From: Polyangiaceae bacterium
GTDB lineage: Bacteria > Myxococcota_A > Polyangia > Polyangiales > Polyangiaceae
DNA length: 40,426 nucleotides
Direction: 5' to 3'
Assembly: GCA_022842465.1 (NCBI GenBank)
Contig: JALHPN010000065.1
Coordinates: 1-40,426, forward strand
Below, piece by piece: positions 1 to 9,055 of the stretch. The notes under the pieces are model-generated. The model had not been told where the DNA came from. It searched no databases and was given only the letters and a program-made list of their open reading frames with translations. The position numbers were made by a program, and so were the translations under genes. Every line of letters begins with the position of its first letter. Position 1 is the first letter of the stretch.

Positions 1-2
1 CT

Positions 3-722
3 CCCTCCGCGCCCCCGGCACGCGCGGCCATGGCGGCCGCGACGGCAGCGCCCGCAGCCGTGACGGCGAAGGCGCCCCCGGACGCGACGAGCAAGGCGGC
101 GAAGGCGGCCACGCCGGTCCGCGCTCCCGTGATCCTCTACGAGAGCGACCTCCGCATGCTCGCCGACGAGGCCGTGATCCCGAAGACCCTCGATCGCATC
201 ATCGACGTCGCCGAGTCGCTCGGCGGGCACATCGCGGGTCGGAAGGACGCGAGCGTGACGATCAAGGTCCCGTCCGCGCAGTTCCGTGAAGCGCTCACCC
301 GCATCGACGCGCTCGGAATCCCGGTGGTCCACCGCTCGGTGAAGGCGGACGACGTCTCCGAGGAGTTCCACGATCTCGAGGTCCGTCTCGTCAACCTGAA
401 GGCGACGCGCGCGCGCCTCGGCGAGTTCCTCGCGCGCGCCGCGAACATCCCCGACATGCTCACAGTCGAGCGGGAGCTCGAGCGGGTCGCGCTCGAGATC
501 GACCGCATCGAGGGGCGCCTCGAGTTCCTCCGGACGCGCGCCGCGATGAGCACGATCGCGGTCGCCATCGACGCGAAGCCGAAGGTCGCGCCCGTCGTCG
601 CCGCGCCCCCTCCTCCGCCTCCGCCTCCGCCCCCTCCTCCGCCTCCGCTGCGTACCCCCGAGATCCCCGTCGCGTGGATCTCCCGCGTCGGCGTCGATCC
701 CCTCCTCTCCCTCCAGAAGTGA
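3..722 (+). CDS. DUF4349 domain protein, 5' end cut by window edge
   Basis: The reading frame is open to the left edge, so the true start, probably with a signal peptide or lipobox, lies outside the window; the first in-window ATG is at 30. The body matches the DUF4349 pattern: a beta-rich half with periodic hydrophobics (VTIKVPSAQFREAL), then a heptad-rich coiled coil (about residues 110-165 counted from the ATG at 30, with LTVERELERVALEIDRIEGRL), then a closing strand (TIAVAID). The C-terminus is a run of about 14 prolines, where many relatives have a membrane helix, so the protein may be held only by its N-terminus. It is probably an envelope-associated protein. The biochemical role is not known. 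The next gene starts 17 bases downstream in the same direction. Confidence 0.75.
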   Translation, partial: PSAPPARAAMAAATAAPAAVTAKAPPDATSKAAKAATPVRAPVILYESDLRMLADEAVIPKTLDRIIDVAESLGGHIAGRKDASVTIKVPSAQFREALTRIDALGIPVVHRSVKADDVSEEFHDLEVRLVNLKATRARLGEFLARAANIPDMLTVERELERVALEIDRIEGRLEFLRTRAAMSTIAVAIDAKPKVAPVVAAPPPPPPPPPPPPPPLRTPEIPVAWISRVGVDPLLSLQK

Positions 723-739
723 ACGAAGGACCCCCTCCC

Positions 740-1195
740 ATGCGCGCTCTCCGCCTCGTCGTCGTCGCCGCCGCCCTCACCCTCGCCGCCTGCCACGGGG
801 CGCGTCTCGAGACGCCGTCGGGCTTCGCGACGCTCTCGTCGTCGTCCGACTACAGCTACCGCGCGACCAGCGCGAAGGGCGTCGTCCTCGCGACGCGCAC
901 CGAGCCCAACGAGGTGAAGGCGAACACCGCCTTCTACGCCGACGCCCTCGACGCGAAGCTCCGCGGCAAGGGGTACACCCCGGACGGCACCGCCACGGTG
1001 AAGACCGAGAAGGGCCTCACCGGCACGCAGCTCCGCTACGTCACGGAGCGGAACGGACGAGCGCATCGCTACTGGATCGCCGTCTTCGCGACGGACGCGA
1101 AGGTCTACGTCGTCGAGGCGGCGGGCGACAAGGAGCCGTTCGACGCCGCGGAGACGACGGTGGAGAAGGCGATCCGGACGCTCGACGCGACCTGA
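740..1195 (+). CDS. Small putative lipoprotein
   Basis: A 151-residue protein. I chose the ATG at 740 because it begins a clear lipoprotein signal: two arginines, a hydrophobic stretch, then a lipobox ending LTLAAC with Cys18; the frame is open further upstream but without a signal. The mature part has no domain I recognise. It is mixed alpha/beta with segments such as LRYVTERNGRAHRYWIAVF and YVVEAAGDKEPF, which suggest a small beta-sheet fold. It follows the DUF4349 gene closely and may be cotranscribed with it. Location is inferred as an envelope lipoprotein; function unknown. Confidence 0.7.
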   Translation: MRALRLVVVAAALTLAACHGARLETPSGFATLSSSSDYSYRATSAKGVVLATRTEPNEVKANTAFYADALDAKLRGKGYTPDGTATVKTEKGLTGTQLRYVTERNGRAHRYWIAVFATDAKVYVVEAAGDKEPFDAAETTVEKAIRTLDAT

Positions 1196-1226
1196 GCGCG
1201 GGGCGCGCCCTCCGGCCCGCGACGCT

Positions 1227-2234
1227 TCAGAGCGTGACCGCGCAGGCGCCCCACGTGAAGCCGCTTCCGAACGCCGCGAAGAGCACGTTCGAGCCGCGCG
1301 CGCAGCGCCCCTCGCGCCACGCCTCCGACAGGCCGAGCGGGATCGTCGCGGCCGTGGTGTTGCCGTACCTCTCGATGTTCGCGACCGCCTTCGCCTCGGG
1401 GATCCCGAGCTTCGCGCAGACCATCTGGTTGATGCGCAGGTTCGCCTGGTGAGGGACGAAGAGGTCGATCTGATCCGCCGTCAGCTGCGCGCTCTCGAGC
1501 GCCTGCTTCGCGACCTCGGGCATCTTCTCGACGGCCCAGCGGAAGACCTGCTTGCCGTTCATCGACGGGAAGTGCCTGCCCTCGTCGAGCATCTCCTTCG
1601 TGAGGCGCGGGTCGTAGGCGCTCGCGGGCGCCTCCACCCAGAGCTCCTTCGCGCCCGAGCCGTCCGCGTGGAGGTGGATGGGCTTGATCCCCTGCCCTTC
1701 GGCCGTCGCAGGCCCGATGATCGCCGCGCCGGCGCCGTCGCCGAAGAGCACCGCCACGTCACGGCCGCGATCGGCGAGCTCGATGCCGGTCGAGTGGACC
1801 TCGGCCCCGACGAGGAGCACGTTGCGGTAGACCCCCGACCGCACCCAGGCGTCCGCGATCGAGAGCCCGTAGAGGAAGCCCGTGCACTGGTTGCGCACGT
1901 CGAGGGCCGGCACGCCGTGGAGGCCGAGCTTGTCGCCGAGGAAGCAGCCCGAGCCCGGGAAGTTGTGGTCGGGGGAGAGGGTCGCGAAGATGATCGCGTC
2001 GATGTCCTTCGCCGCGAGGCCGGCGTGCTCGAGCGCCATCTGGGACGCCGGGACGGCCAGGTCGCTGGCGCCGATGCCGGAGCGTTCGATGTACCGCCGC
2101 TCCTTGATGCCCGTGCGCTGCTGGATCCACTCGTCCGAGGTGTTCATGATCTTCGCGAGATCGTGGTTCGTCACGACCTTCGAGGGGACGTGGTGACCGA
2201 CGCCGAGGATGGTGGACGCATGGACGGGCTTCAT
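1227..2234 (-). CDS. fabH: Beta-ketoacyl-ACP synthase III (FabH)
   Basis: This cytosolic condensing enzyme of type II fatty acid synthesis joins an acyl-CoA primer to malonyl-ACP. The 335-residue length fits the family. The catalytic triad is visible: Cys117 in VRNQCTGF, His262 in FVPHQANLRINQ and Asn292 in RYGNTTAATIPL. The family start region (DEWIQQRTGI) and the glycine-rich end (FAAFGSGFTWGA) are also present. I took the start at 2234 because AAGGG lies 8 bases upstream; the frame extends 12 codons further without family similarity. It is not beside other fab genes, so it may be one of several KASIII copies or serve a specialised primer. Confidence 0.93.
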   Translation of the reverse strand: MKPVHASTILGVGHHVPSKVVTNHDLAKIMNTSDEWIQQRTGIKERRYIERSGIGASDLAVPASQMALEHAGLAAKDIDAIIFATLSPDHNFPGSGCFLGDKLGLHGVPALDVRNQCTGFLYGLSIADAWVRSGVYRNVLLVGAEVHSTGIELADRGRDVAVLFGDGAGAAIIGPATAEGQGIKPIHLHADGSGAKELWVEAPASAYDPRLTKEMLDEGRHFPSMNGKQVFRWAVEKMPEVAKQALESAQLTADQIDLFVPHQANLRINQMVCAKLGIPEAKAVANIERYGNTTAATIPLGLSEAWREGRCARGSNVLFAAFGSGFTWGACAVTL

Positions 2235-2353
2235 GGCGACCACCCTTCCCGTTCCCGCACGAGCTGGCAAGACGGAATTTCCACCGGCCTCCTTACACGT
2301 GGGTGGGGCATCGTGCCCGTTGTGAACGGCCGATCGTCTGTAATGCTTCCCTT

Positions 2354-2701
2354 GTGGTGACCGACGAGAAGCACGCCTACCGGCGCTACGCCCTCCTCTT
2401 CCCCGTGACGCTGACGTCCGGGGCCGAAGAGGTCGTCGGGGTGTGTCGGCAGGCGGGCGCCGACGCCGCGCTCGTCTCCGCGTCGGGGCCGCTCGCGCCG
2501 GGCGCCGAGGTCGTCCTCCGCTTCCGCTTGAGCGCCGAGCTCCGCGACGAGCGGACGGTGCAGGGCCGCGTCGTCCGACAGGAGCTCACCGAGGGGGAGC
2601 TCTCGCTCGCGTTCCCCTACTGCGTCTCGGTCGAGTTCGCGTCCCCGGATCCCGACCTGCTCGACGATCTCGGCGCGCACTCGGTCCGCACGCCGGACTG
2701 A
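2354..2701 (+). CDS. PilZ-like domain protein
   Basis: A protein of about 115 residues with the beta-barrel pattern of PilZ proteins: RRYALLFPVTL near the N-terminus, then alternating strands through PGAEVVLRFRLSAEL, a VQGRVVRQE strand and YCVSVEFASPD. PilZ domains usually bind cyclic di-GMP through an RxxxR and a D/NxSxxG motif. Here the N-terminal arginines exist but the second motif is not evident (ADAALVSASG at its place), so ligand binding is doubtful. The start is unclear: GTG codons at 2354 and 2357 fit the domain edge, and another GTG lies at 2303. No good ribosome site was seen for any of them. Confidence 0.55.
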   Translation: MVTDEKHAYRRYALLFPVTLTSGAEEVVGVCRQAGADAALVSASGPLAPGAEVVLRFRLSAELRDERTVQGRVVRQELTEGELSLAFPYCVSVEFASPDPDLLDDLGAHSVRTPD

Positions 2702-2714
2702 GACCTCGCGCGCG

Positions 2715-3644
2715 TCAGCTCGCGAGGATGTCCGAGAGGGCGGACTCGAGCTCCGGAAAGAGGAACGCGTAGCCGCTCTCCACGAGGCGCGTCGGCAGCG
2801 CGCGCTGGCCGGTGAGGAGCACCTCCGCGGCCTCTCCGAACGCGAGCTTCACCGCGAACGCGGGCACGCGCAGCTTGGCTGGCCGACCGAGCGCCTTGCC
2901 GAGCGCGGCGGCGAACGCGTTCATCGTCACCGGCTCGGGCGCGGTCAGGTTCACGGGGCCCGAGAGCGACTCGGCGCCGATCGCGTACTCGACCGCGCGC
3001 ACGACGTCGCGCCTGTGGACCCACGGCATGTACTGCTTGCCCGCGCCGACGGGGCCGCCGGCGAAGCTCTTGAAAGCCGGGACCATGCGCGCGAGCATCC
3101 CGCCGCCCTTGCCGAGCACGAGCCCGAGCCGGGGGTGCACGACGCGTACGCCGGCGCTCCGCGCGCGGTCCGCCGCGGCCTCCCAGTCACGACAGAGGAC
3201 CGCGAGGAAGTCCGTGCCGGCCGGCGCGTCCTCGTGGACCGTGCGGTCCCCCGTCTCGACGCCGTAGTAGCCGACCGCCGACGCGCTGACGAGGACGCGC
3301 GGCTTCCGCTCCGCCCTCGCGATGGCGTCGGACACGAGCTCGGTCGTGCGGATGCGGCTCGAGCGGAGCGTCTCCTTCCGGCCGTCGCTCCATCGCTCGT
3401 CCATCACGCCGGCGCCGGCGAGGTGGACGACCGCGTCGGCCCCGTCGAGGCGACGCGTCCACTCGCCCGTCGCGGACGGGGTCCAGGTCGCGACGGTGAT
3501 GCTGCCCGGGCGCGTCCGTCCCCCGAAGGCGGCGTCGTCGCGACCTCCGCGTGACAGGACGACGACCTCGTCGCCACGCTCCGCGAGCGAGGTGACGAGG
3601 TCCTTGCCGACGAAGCCGGTCCCGCCTGTGACGACGATGCGCAC
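2715..3644 (-). CDS. TIGR01777-type SDR epimerase-like protein
   Basis: A 309-residue extended short-chain dehydrogenase of the TIGR01777/YfcH group. The N-terminal Rossmann motif GGTGFVG (residues 7-13) should bind NAD(P). Other group landmarks are DAVVHLAGAGV, SASAVGYYG, a VHPRLGLVLGKGGG segment and the C-terminal DUF1731-like region (FGEAAEVLLTGQRALP). The substrate of this group is not established. It converges with the PilZ-like gene (14 bases between stop codons) and is divergent from the lipoprotein gene starting near 3725, so the roughly 75-bp gap at 3645-3724 must hold both promoters. Confidence 0.88.
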   Translation of the reverse strand: MRIVVTGGTGFVGKDLVTSLAERGDEVVVLSRGGRDDAAFGGRTRPGSITVATWTPSATGEWTRRLDGADAVVHLAGAGVMDERWSDGRKETLRSSRIRTTELVSDAIARAERKPRVLVSASAVGYYGVETGDRTVHEDAPAGTDFLAVLCRDWEAAADRARSAGVRVVHPRLGLVLGKGGGMLARMVPAFKSFAGGPVGAGKQYMPWVHRRDVVRAVEYAIGAESLSGPVNLTAPEPVTMNAFAAALGKALGRPAKLRVPAFAVKLAFGEAAEVLLTGQRALPTRLVESGYAFLFPELESALSDILAS

Positions 3645-3724
3645 GAGATCGACAGGATGCCACCCGCGGCCACGCGGCGGCGAGCTTTTGGCCGTTCCTC
3701 GCCTTTCTCCCTAAGCTCGTGCGG

Positions 3725-4738
3725 ATGTGGCGGCGCTCGCAGGCTCTCGTCGTGGTCGCCTGCGCGCTCTTGGCGTCGTGCGCGCCGAAGTCCACGGGCG
3801 ACGCCGAGGCGAAGAAGGACGTGAAGTGGCTCGCGACGGACGGTGCGCCGGAGTCGATCGCCGCCCTCGGACGCCTCGCCGACACCGATCCCAAGGCCCT
3901 CACCGCCCTCGAGGACCGCGCCGGCTACGACGTGAACGTCTACATCGCGGCCTGGCAAGCCGTGCTCCGCGACCAGGGCTGGGGCGACAAGGTCCTCCGC
4001 GCCGGGCTCGCCGATCCGACGCGCGCCGAGATGGCCGCCTCGTCCATGCCGCGGAGCGACGTCCACCTCGCGCCCTTCGTGAACGAGCTCGAGGGAGCGG
4101 TCGTGCGGCTCGCGGCTGGCAAGCGCGGCAGCGTCGTCGCCGGGGTGCTCGCGAGCGTCGGCATCGCCGCCCACCCGGCCGTGGAGCGGCGCCTCCTCGA
4201 CGCGAAGACGCGCTCGGCGATGTGCGACGGCATCGGCCTCCCGGAGGCGAGCCCCGATGCGCGCGGGCTCGTCCTGAAGGTGCCTGCCGAGGCGCGCGAC
4301 AACACCTCGTGCGTCGACCTCGTGCTGCGCCTCGCCGCGACCGACGCGACGACTTTCGACTGGTTCACGCGGTCGAGCGAGCCCGGCCTCTTCGGCGCCG
4401 CCGCGAGGCGCGACATGCCGTGCCCGAAGCTCGCCGCCGCGTGGAAGAAGGCGCTCGTCGAGCGGCCGCCCGCCGAGCACGGCGCGCTCGTCGTCCCGCT
4501 CCGCCTCTCCGTGGGCCGCTGCTCGCTGGCGCTCGATCCGGTCCTCGCCGATCTGCTCGCGACGGCGCCGGGCACGCGCTCGTGCATCCTCCAGGCGATC
4601 GAGCCCTTCAGTCAGGAGCTCTCCGACATGAAGACGACGTGCCAGACGCTCGCGCAGCGCTGGGTCGCCGCCGAGCCGCAGCGCCTGCGCGAGCGCGTCG
4701 CCGACGCCCGCCAGAACGCCTGCCGCCACGTGCGCTGA
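3725..4738 (+). CDS. Putative lipoprotein, HEAT-repeat-like
   Basis: A 337-residue protein with a lipoprotein signal (arginines, hydrophobic VVVACALL, lipobox LASC). A GTG two codons earlier (3719) is an equally possible start. The mature part is helical and alanine/leucine-rich with several cysteines, and segments such as PESIAALGRLADTDPKALTAL recall HEAT-type repeats. I do not recognise a defined family. It is convergent with the livF gene, whose stop lies 13 bases past its own. Confidence 0.65.
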   Translation: MWRRSQALVVVACALLASCAPKSTGDAEAKKDVKWLATDGAPESIAALGRLADTDPKALTALEDRAGYDVNVYIAAWQAVLRDQGWGDKVLRAGLADPTRAEMAASSMPRSDVHLAPFVNELEGAVVRLAAGKRGSVVAGVLASVGIAAHPAVERRLLDAKTRSAMCDGIGLPEASPDARGLVLKVPAEARDNTSCVDLVLRLAATDATTFDWFTRSSEPGLFGAAARRDMPCPKLAAAWKKALVERPPAEHGALVVPLRLSVGRCSLALDPVLADLLATAPGTRSCILQAIEPFSQELSDMKTTCQTLAQRWVAAEPQRLRERVADARQNACRHVR

Positions 4739-4751
4739 CGAGCGGGCGAGC

Positions 4752-5509
<758 letters not shown>

Positions 5510-5510
<1 letters not shown>

Positions 5511-6304
5511 CAGCTCGCGCGCTCCTCGGGCGCGTCGTCGTCCTCTTCCCCGAGGTAGGCGGCGAGGACCTTGGGATGGTTCCGGACGACCTCGGGCGTG
5601 CCCGCCGCGATCGTCTCGCCGTGGTCGAGGACGTGGATGTCCTCGCACACGCCCATCACCACCTGCATGTTGTGCTCGACGAGGACGACGGAGAGATCGA
5701 ACGTGTCGCGAAGCCAGCGGATCTGCGTCTTCAGCCCCTCGGCCTCGCCGTAGTTCATCCCTGCGGCGGGCTCGTCGAGGAGGAGCACCTTCGGCTCGAG
5801 CATCATCGCGCGCGCGATCTCGAGGCGACGCTGGTTGCCGTAGGAGAGCGACGTCGACGGCTCGTCGGCCGCGTGCTGGAGATCGAACACCCGGAGGAGC
5901 TCGAGGGCGCGCGCGTGCATCGTCTCCTCGTCCTCGTAGTGGACGGGGAGGCGGAGGACGGCCGCGGCGAGGTGAGCGCGCTTCTGGAGCTCGCACGCGA
6001 CGAGGAGGTTCTCGACGACGGTGAGCTGCCCGAAGAGCCGGATGTTCTGGAACGTCCGCGCCACGCCCGCAGCGGCGATCCGCGCGGGCTTCAGCGGGCG
6101 GAGGTCCCGGGTGCCGAGCAGGATCGACCCCTCGTCGGGCTTGTAGACGCCCGTGACGAGGTTGAAGACCGTCGTCTTGCCCGCGCCGTTCGGGCCGATG
6201 AGCCCGAAGATGCTCTTCCCCTTCACGGTGAAGCTCACGTCGGACACGGCCTTGAGGCCGCCGAAGCTCTTCGACACGCCGCGGAGGACGAGATCGGGCA
6301 CCAC
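5510..6304 (-). CDS. livG: Branched-chain amino acid ABC transporter ATPase LivG
   Basis: A 264-residue ATPase. It has Walker A GPNGAGKTT, the LivG-typical GVARTFQNIRLFGQLTVVENL, signature LSYGNQRRLEIARAM, Walker B LLLDEPAAGMNY and the switch VLVEHNMQVV. The C-terminal tail ends acidic (EEDDDAPEE) before the overlap with livF. It starts one base after the livM stop, so the three genes form one transcription unit, M-G-F. Substrate (Leu/Ile/Val, another amino acid or urea) cannot be told from the ATPase. Confidence 0.95.
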
Positions 6305-6305
6305 G

Positions 6306-7430
6306 TCAGGCCTTCCCTTCCGGCCGCTTGCGGCGGAGGAGCTCGCGCTCGCCGAGGAGGCCCTCGGGGCGGACGATCATCAGGGCGATGAGGACCACGG
6401 CGTAGACGATCATGCGGAGCGCGTTCAGATCGAGCCCGTCGTACGCGCGACGGAGGCTCTGCACGAGGTCCGTCGACTGGAGCAGCTCGATCGCCTTGAT
6501 CGTGAAGGTGATGAGGACGCCGCCGAGCGCCGAGCCCGTCACGCTCCCGGAGCCGCCGAGGATGACCATCGTGATCGCGTCGAACGACGCCGCGAAGTTG
6601 TAGTTGTCGGGGTTCACGACCGGCGTGCCGTCACGCATGATCGCCATGAGGCCGCCCGCGATCCCCGCGCCCGTCGCGGCGAGGACGAAGGACGTGACCT
6701 TGTAGCTCGTCGGATCGACGCCGACGGCGGCCGCCGCGATCTCGTCCTCGCGGAGCGCGCGGAGGGCGCGGCCCCACCCGCTGAACTTGATGCGCCACGC
6801 GACGACGCCGAGGAGCAACGCGAGCCCGAAGACCCAGAACGGCCCCGCGTAGAGCGGGACGCCCTGGTTCTCCACGCCCTGGTAGCCGTTCTGCCCGCCG
6901 AGCGACGACAGCGCGCGGCCGATCGGCCCGGCCGCCTCCGCCTGGGCGGTCGCGATGACGAGGCGGAAGATCTCCGCGAAGCCGAGCGTCACGATCGCGA
7001 GGTAGTCCCCGCGGAGACGCAGGCTCGGCAGCCCCACCATGAGCCCGAAGAGCGCGGAGAGCAGCGCCGACGCGAGGAGACACACCGGCACGACCAGGAA
7101 GGAGCGCGCCAGCGTCGGCTCCCCGTCCCCGAGCGCGTGGTGGAGATGCGAGGCGATGACCGCGCTCGTGTACCCGCCGATGCCGACGAAGCCGGCGTGG
7201 CCGATCGAGAACTGACCGGCCATGCCGTTGATGATGTTGAGCGACAGCGCGACGAGCACGTTGCACGCCGCCAGCATGAGAAGCTGCCGGATCGAGCTGT
7301 CCGGGACGAGGTCCTTCAAGAAGACGTCGAGGAGGAGGACGACGACGAGCGCCCCTGCTCCGTAGAGCAGGCCCTTCGAACGCCCCGTCGAGACCCCGGC
7401 CTTCGTGGACACCGACGCCGCTTCTACCAA
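6306..7430 (-). CDS. livM: Branched-chain amino acid ABC transporter permease LivM
   Basis: A 374-residue inner-membrane permease with about nine to ten hydrophobic segments. LivM hallmarks are LSLNIINGMAGQFSIGHAGFVGIGGY, LRLRGDYLAIVTLGFAEI and GWGRALRALREDEIAAAAVGV. The start is uncertain: the frame opens with TTG at 7430, and GTG at 7412 is an alternative; neither has a clear ribosome site. LivM normally pairs with LivH, but no livH is adjacent and no LivK-type binding protein is in the window, so partners must be encoded elsewhere. Confidence 0.93.
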   Translation of the reverse strand: MVEAASVSTKAGVSTGRSKGLLYGAGALVVVLLLDVFLKDLVPDSSIRQLLMLAACNVLVALSLNIINGMAGQFSIGHAGFVGIGGYTSAVIASHLHHALGDGEPTLARSFLVVPVCLLASALLSALFGLMVGLPSLRLRGDYLAIVTLGFAEIFRLVIATAQAEAAGPIGRALSSLGGQNGYQGVENQGVPLYAGPFWVFGLALLLGVVAWRIKFSGWGRALRALREDEIAAAAVGVDPTSYKVTSFVLAATGAGIAGGLMAIMRDGTPVVNPDNYNFAASFDAITMVILGGSGSVTGSALGGVLITFTIKAIELLQSTDLVQSLRRAYDGLDLNALRMIVYAVVLIALMIVRPEGLLGERELLRRKRPEGKA

Positions 7431-7462
7431 GAAGCGCGGCCGCGCGCACCCACGGCGACGCG

Positions 7463-8329
7463 CTACTTCACGACGCGGAGATACGGCGGGAGCTCACGCT
7501 TAGGCCGCGTCGACGGCGTGCCCGACGGGCTCGTCGGCTGCGGAGCCTCCGCCGGCTTCGAGGGCGGCGCCGCCGCGTCGTCGTCCGCCGTCGGCGCCGC
7601 AGCGACCTTCGGCGGGGGCTCGAGCCGGAGCTTCTCCTGCACCGGGCGCATCCGCGACGGGCCGCCGAGGGGCGTCGGCCCGTCGCGACGGACCGTGCGT
7701 TCTTCGGTCCGCGCGTCCGGCTTCACGCCGCGCTCCTTCTTGTCGGCCTTGTCGCTCTTGTCGATCTTGTCGTCGAGCCGCGCCTCGGAGGGCGGCGGCG
7801 CGGGGACGGCCATGAGGATCGGCCGGCCGTCCTCCTTCTTCCCCTTCTTGCCGCCTCGCTTCTTGCCGCCGCCGCTGTCGGGCGCCGCCTCCACGATCCG
7901 CGGCGCGCGCTTGCCCTTGCTCGACGGCGTGCCGTTGCCGGAGGACGGCGGCGCGAGCTCGCGACCGAGCGACGCCCCCGAGGGATGGTCCTCGGCCACG
8001 CGCACCGAGAGCTCCTGCGGCACGTCGTCGGGCCACACCATCCCGCGCCCGTCGTCCCCCACCATCGCGAAGACGCTGGTCCACGGGACGACGCAGTAGA
8101 AGGGCGAGCGGTTGAAGGAGAGCGTGCAGCTCATGCTCTCGTCGTCGAGCCGGAGGTCCGGGATCGGGACGGGCATGTTCAGGCCGATCTTGAGGATGAG
8201 ACGCGGCTCCTTCCGGAACTGCGGAGGGACCACGACACCTCGTGCGCGCGGGTCGAGGTAGATGTCGACGTTCGATCTCTCGAGGAGCGCGAGCGCGACC
8301 TCCTTCTTCGGCGGCAGAAGCTGAGTCAT
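7463..8329 (-). CDS. sspB: SspB-like ClpXP adaptor with long C-terminal tail
   Basis: The N-terminal 115 residues match the SspB fold (stringent starvation protein B): KKEVALALLERSNVDIYLDPRA, VVVPPQF, LILKIGLNM, then MSCTLSFNRSPFYCVVPW and TSVFAMVGDDGRGMVW. SspB delivers ssrA-tagged proteins to ClpXP in the cytosol. The remaining roughly 170 residues are low-complexity with lysine-rich (KKRGGKKGKK) and proline/alanine-rich stretches, longer than in most SspB proteins, where the tail ends in a ClpX-binding motif. The ATG at 8329 has AAGGAG 9 bases upstream. The tmRNA gene lies about 7 kb away. Confidence 0.85.
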   Translation of the reverse strand: MTQLLPPKKEVALALLERSNVDIYLDPRARGVVVPPQFRKEPRLILKIGLNMPVPIPDLRLDDESMSCTLSFNRSPFYCVVPWTSVFAMVGDDGRGMVWPDDVPQELSVRVAEDHPSGASLGRELAPPSSGNGTPSSKGKRAPRIVEAAPDSGGGKKRGGKKGKKEDGRPILMAVPAPPPSEARLDDKIDKSDKADKKERGVKPDARTEERTVRRDGPTPLGGPSRMRPVQEKLRLEPPPKVAAAPTADDDAAAPPSKPAEAPQPTSPSGTPSTRPKRELPPYLRVVK

Positions 8330-8386
8330 GAGCCCCCACTCCTTCTAGCGCGCTCCGAGTTCCTCTGCCAGTGTCCGGATCGGTTC

Positions 8387-9049
8387 ATGCCCGCGGCCCC
8401 TCACGTCGTCACGACACGCTTGCGCGTACCCGCGAAGCCGTGCGTCATCGAAGGGGACGTCTTCGATGCGTGGTCGTGGTGCGCGAGCGATCACCTCGTG
8501 TGGCTCCACCACGATCGCCTCGCCGAGGGGTCGGTCGCGACGACGAACCCGGCCGATCTCGTGTTCGTGGTCACCGACGGCGACGTCGCCGCGCGCGTCG
8601 GCCTCCCGCGCGAGCTCGCGCGCCTCCACGCGAAGGGCTTCGGCTTCGACGAGGCGACGTGGGCGCTCGCGCCGTACGCGATCGACGACGCGACCGACCT
8701 CCTCCACGCGACGCGGACGCGGCCGCGCGACGTGCTCGCGCTGTGCGCTCCCTCCCTGCCCGCGCTCGTGTGGGGGCTCCACGACTGGGCGCACTTCCAC
8801 AACCACGGCCCGTTCGACGATCCGCCGATGACCGAGCTCGCCTGCGACCTCGTCGCCCTCGCGTGGCTCCGGGAGAACCGCGAGGCGATCGGGCTCGGGG
8901 AGGACGCCGTCGCGCGCGTGGCCCGAGACCTCGCCGGGATCACGCGGCAGCGCTTCGAGGGCGCGGGGCGCCGCGTGCCGTGCGACGCGGAGGCGATCTT
9001 CGACGGCCCCTACCCCATTGCGCCCGTCGCGCGGACGAGCGCGGCGTAG
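8387..9049 (+). CDS. Hypothetical protein with HDxxH motif
   Basis: A 220-residue protein starting at the ATG at 8387; the open frame continues upstream but overlaps sspB on the other strand. The most conserved-looking part is GLHDWAHFHNHGPFDDPP followed by a glutamate (PMTELACDL). The HDxxH...E pattern recalls the metal site of COQ4-like proteins, but with a 13-residue instead of 11-residue gap and no other similarity I can defend. No signal peptide; probably cytosolic. The next gene begins within 6 bases, so the two are probably cotranscribed. Confidence 0.65.
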   Translation: MPAAPHVVTTRLRVPAKPCVIEGDVFDAWSWCASDHLVWLHHDRLAEGSVATTNPADLVFVVTDGDVAARVGLPRELARLHAKGFGFDEATWALAPYAIDDATDLLHATRTRPRDVLALCAPSLPALVWGLHDWAHFHNHGPFDDPPMTELACDLVALAWLRENREAIGLGEDAVARVARDLAGITRQRFEGAGRRVPCDAEAIFDGPYPIAPVARTSAA

Positions 9050-9055
9050 GGCGTG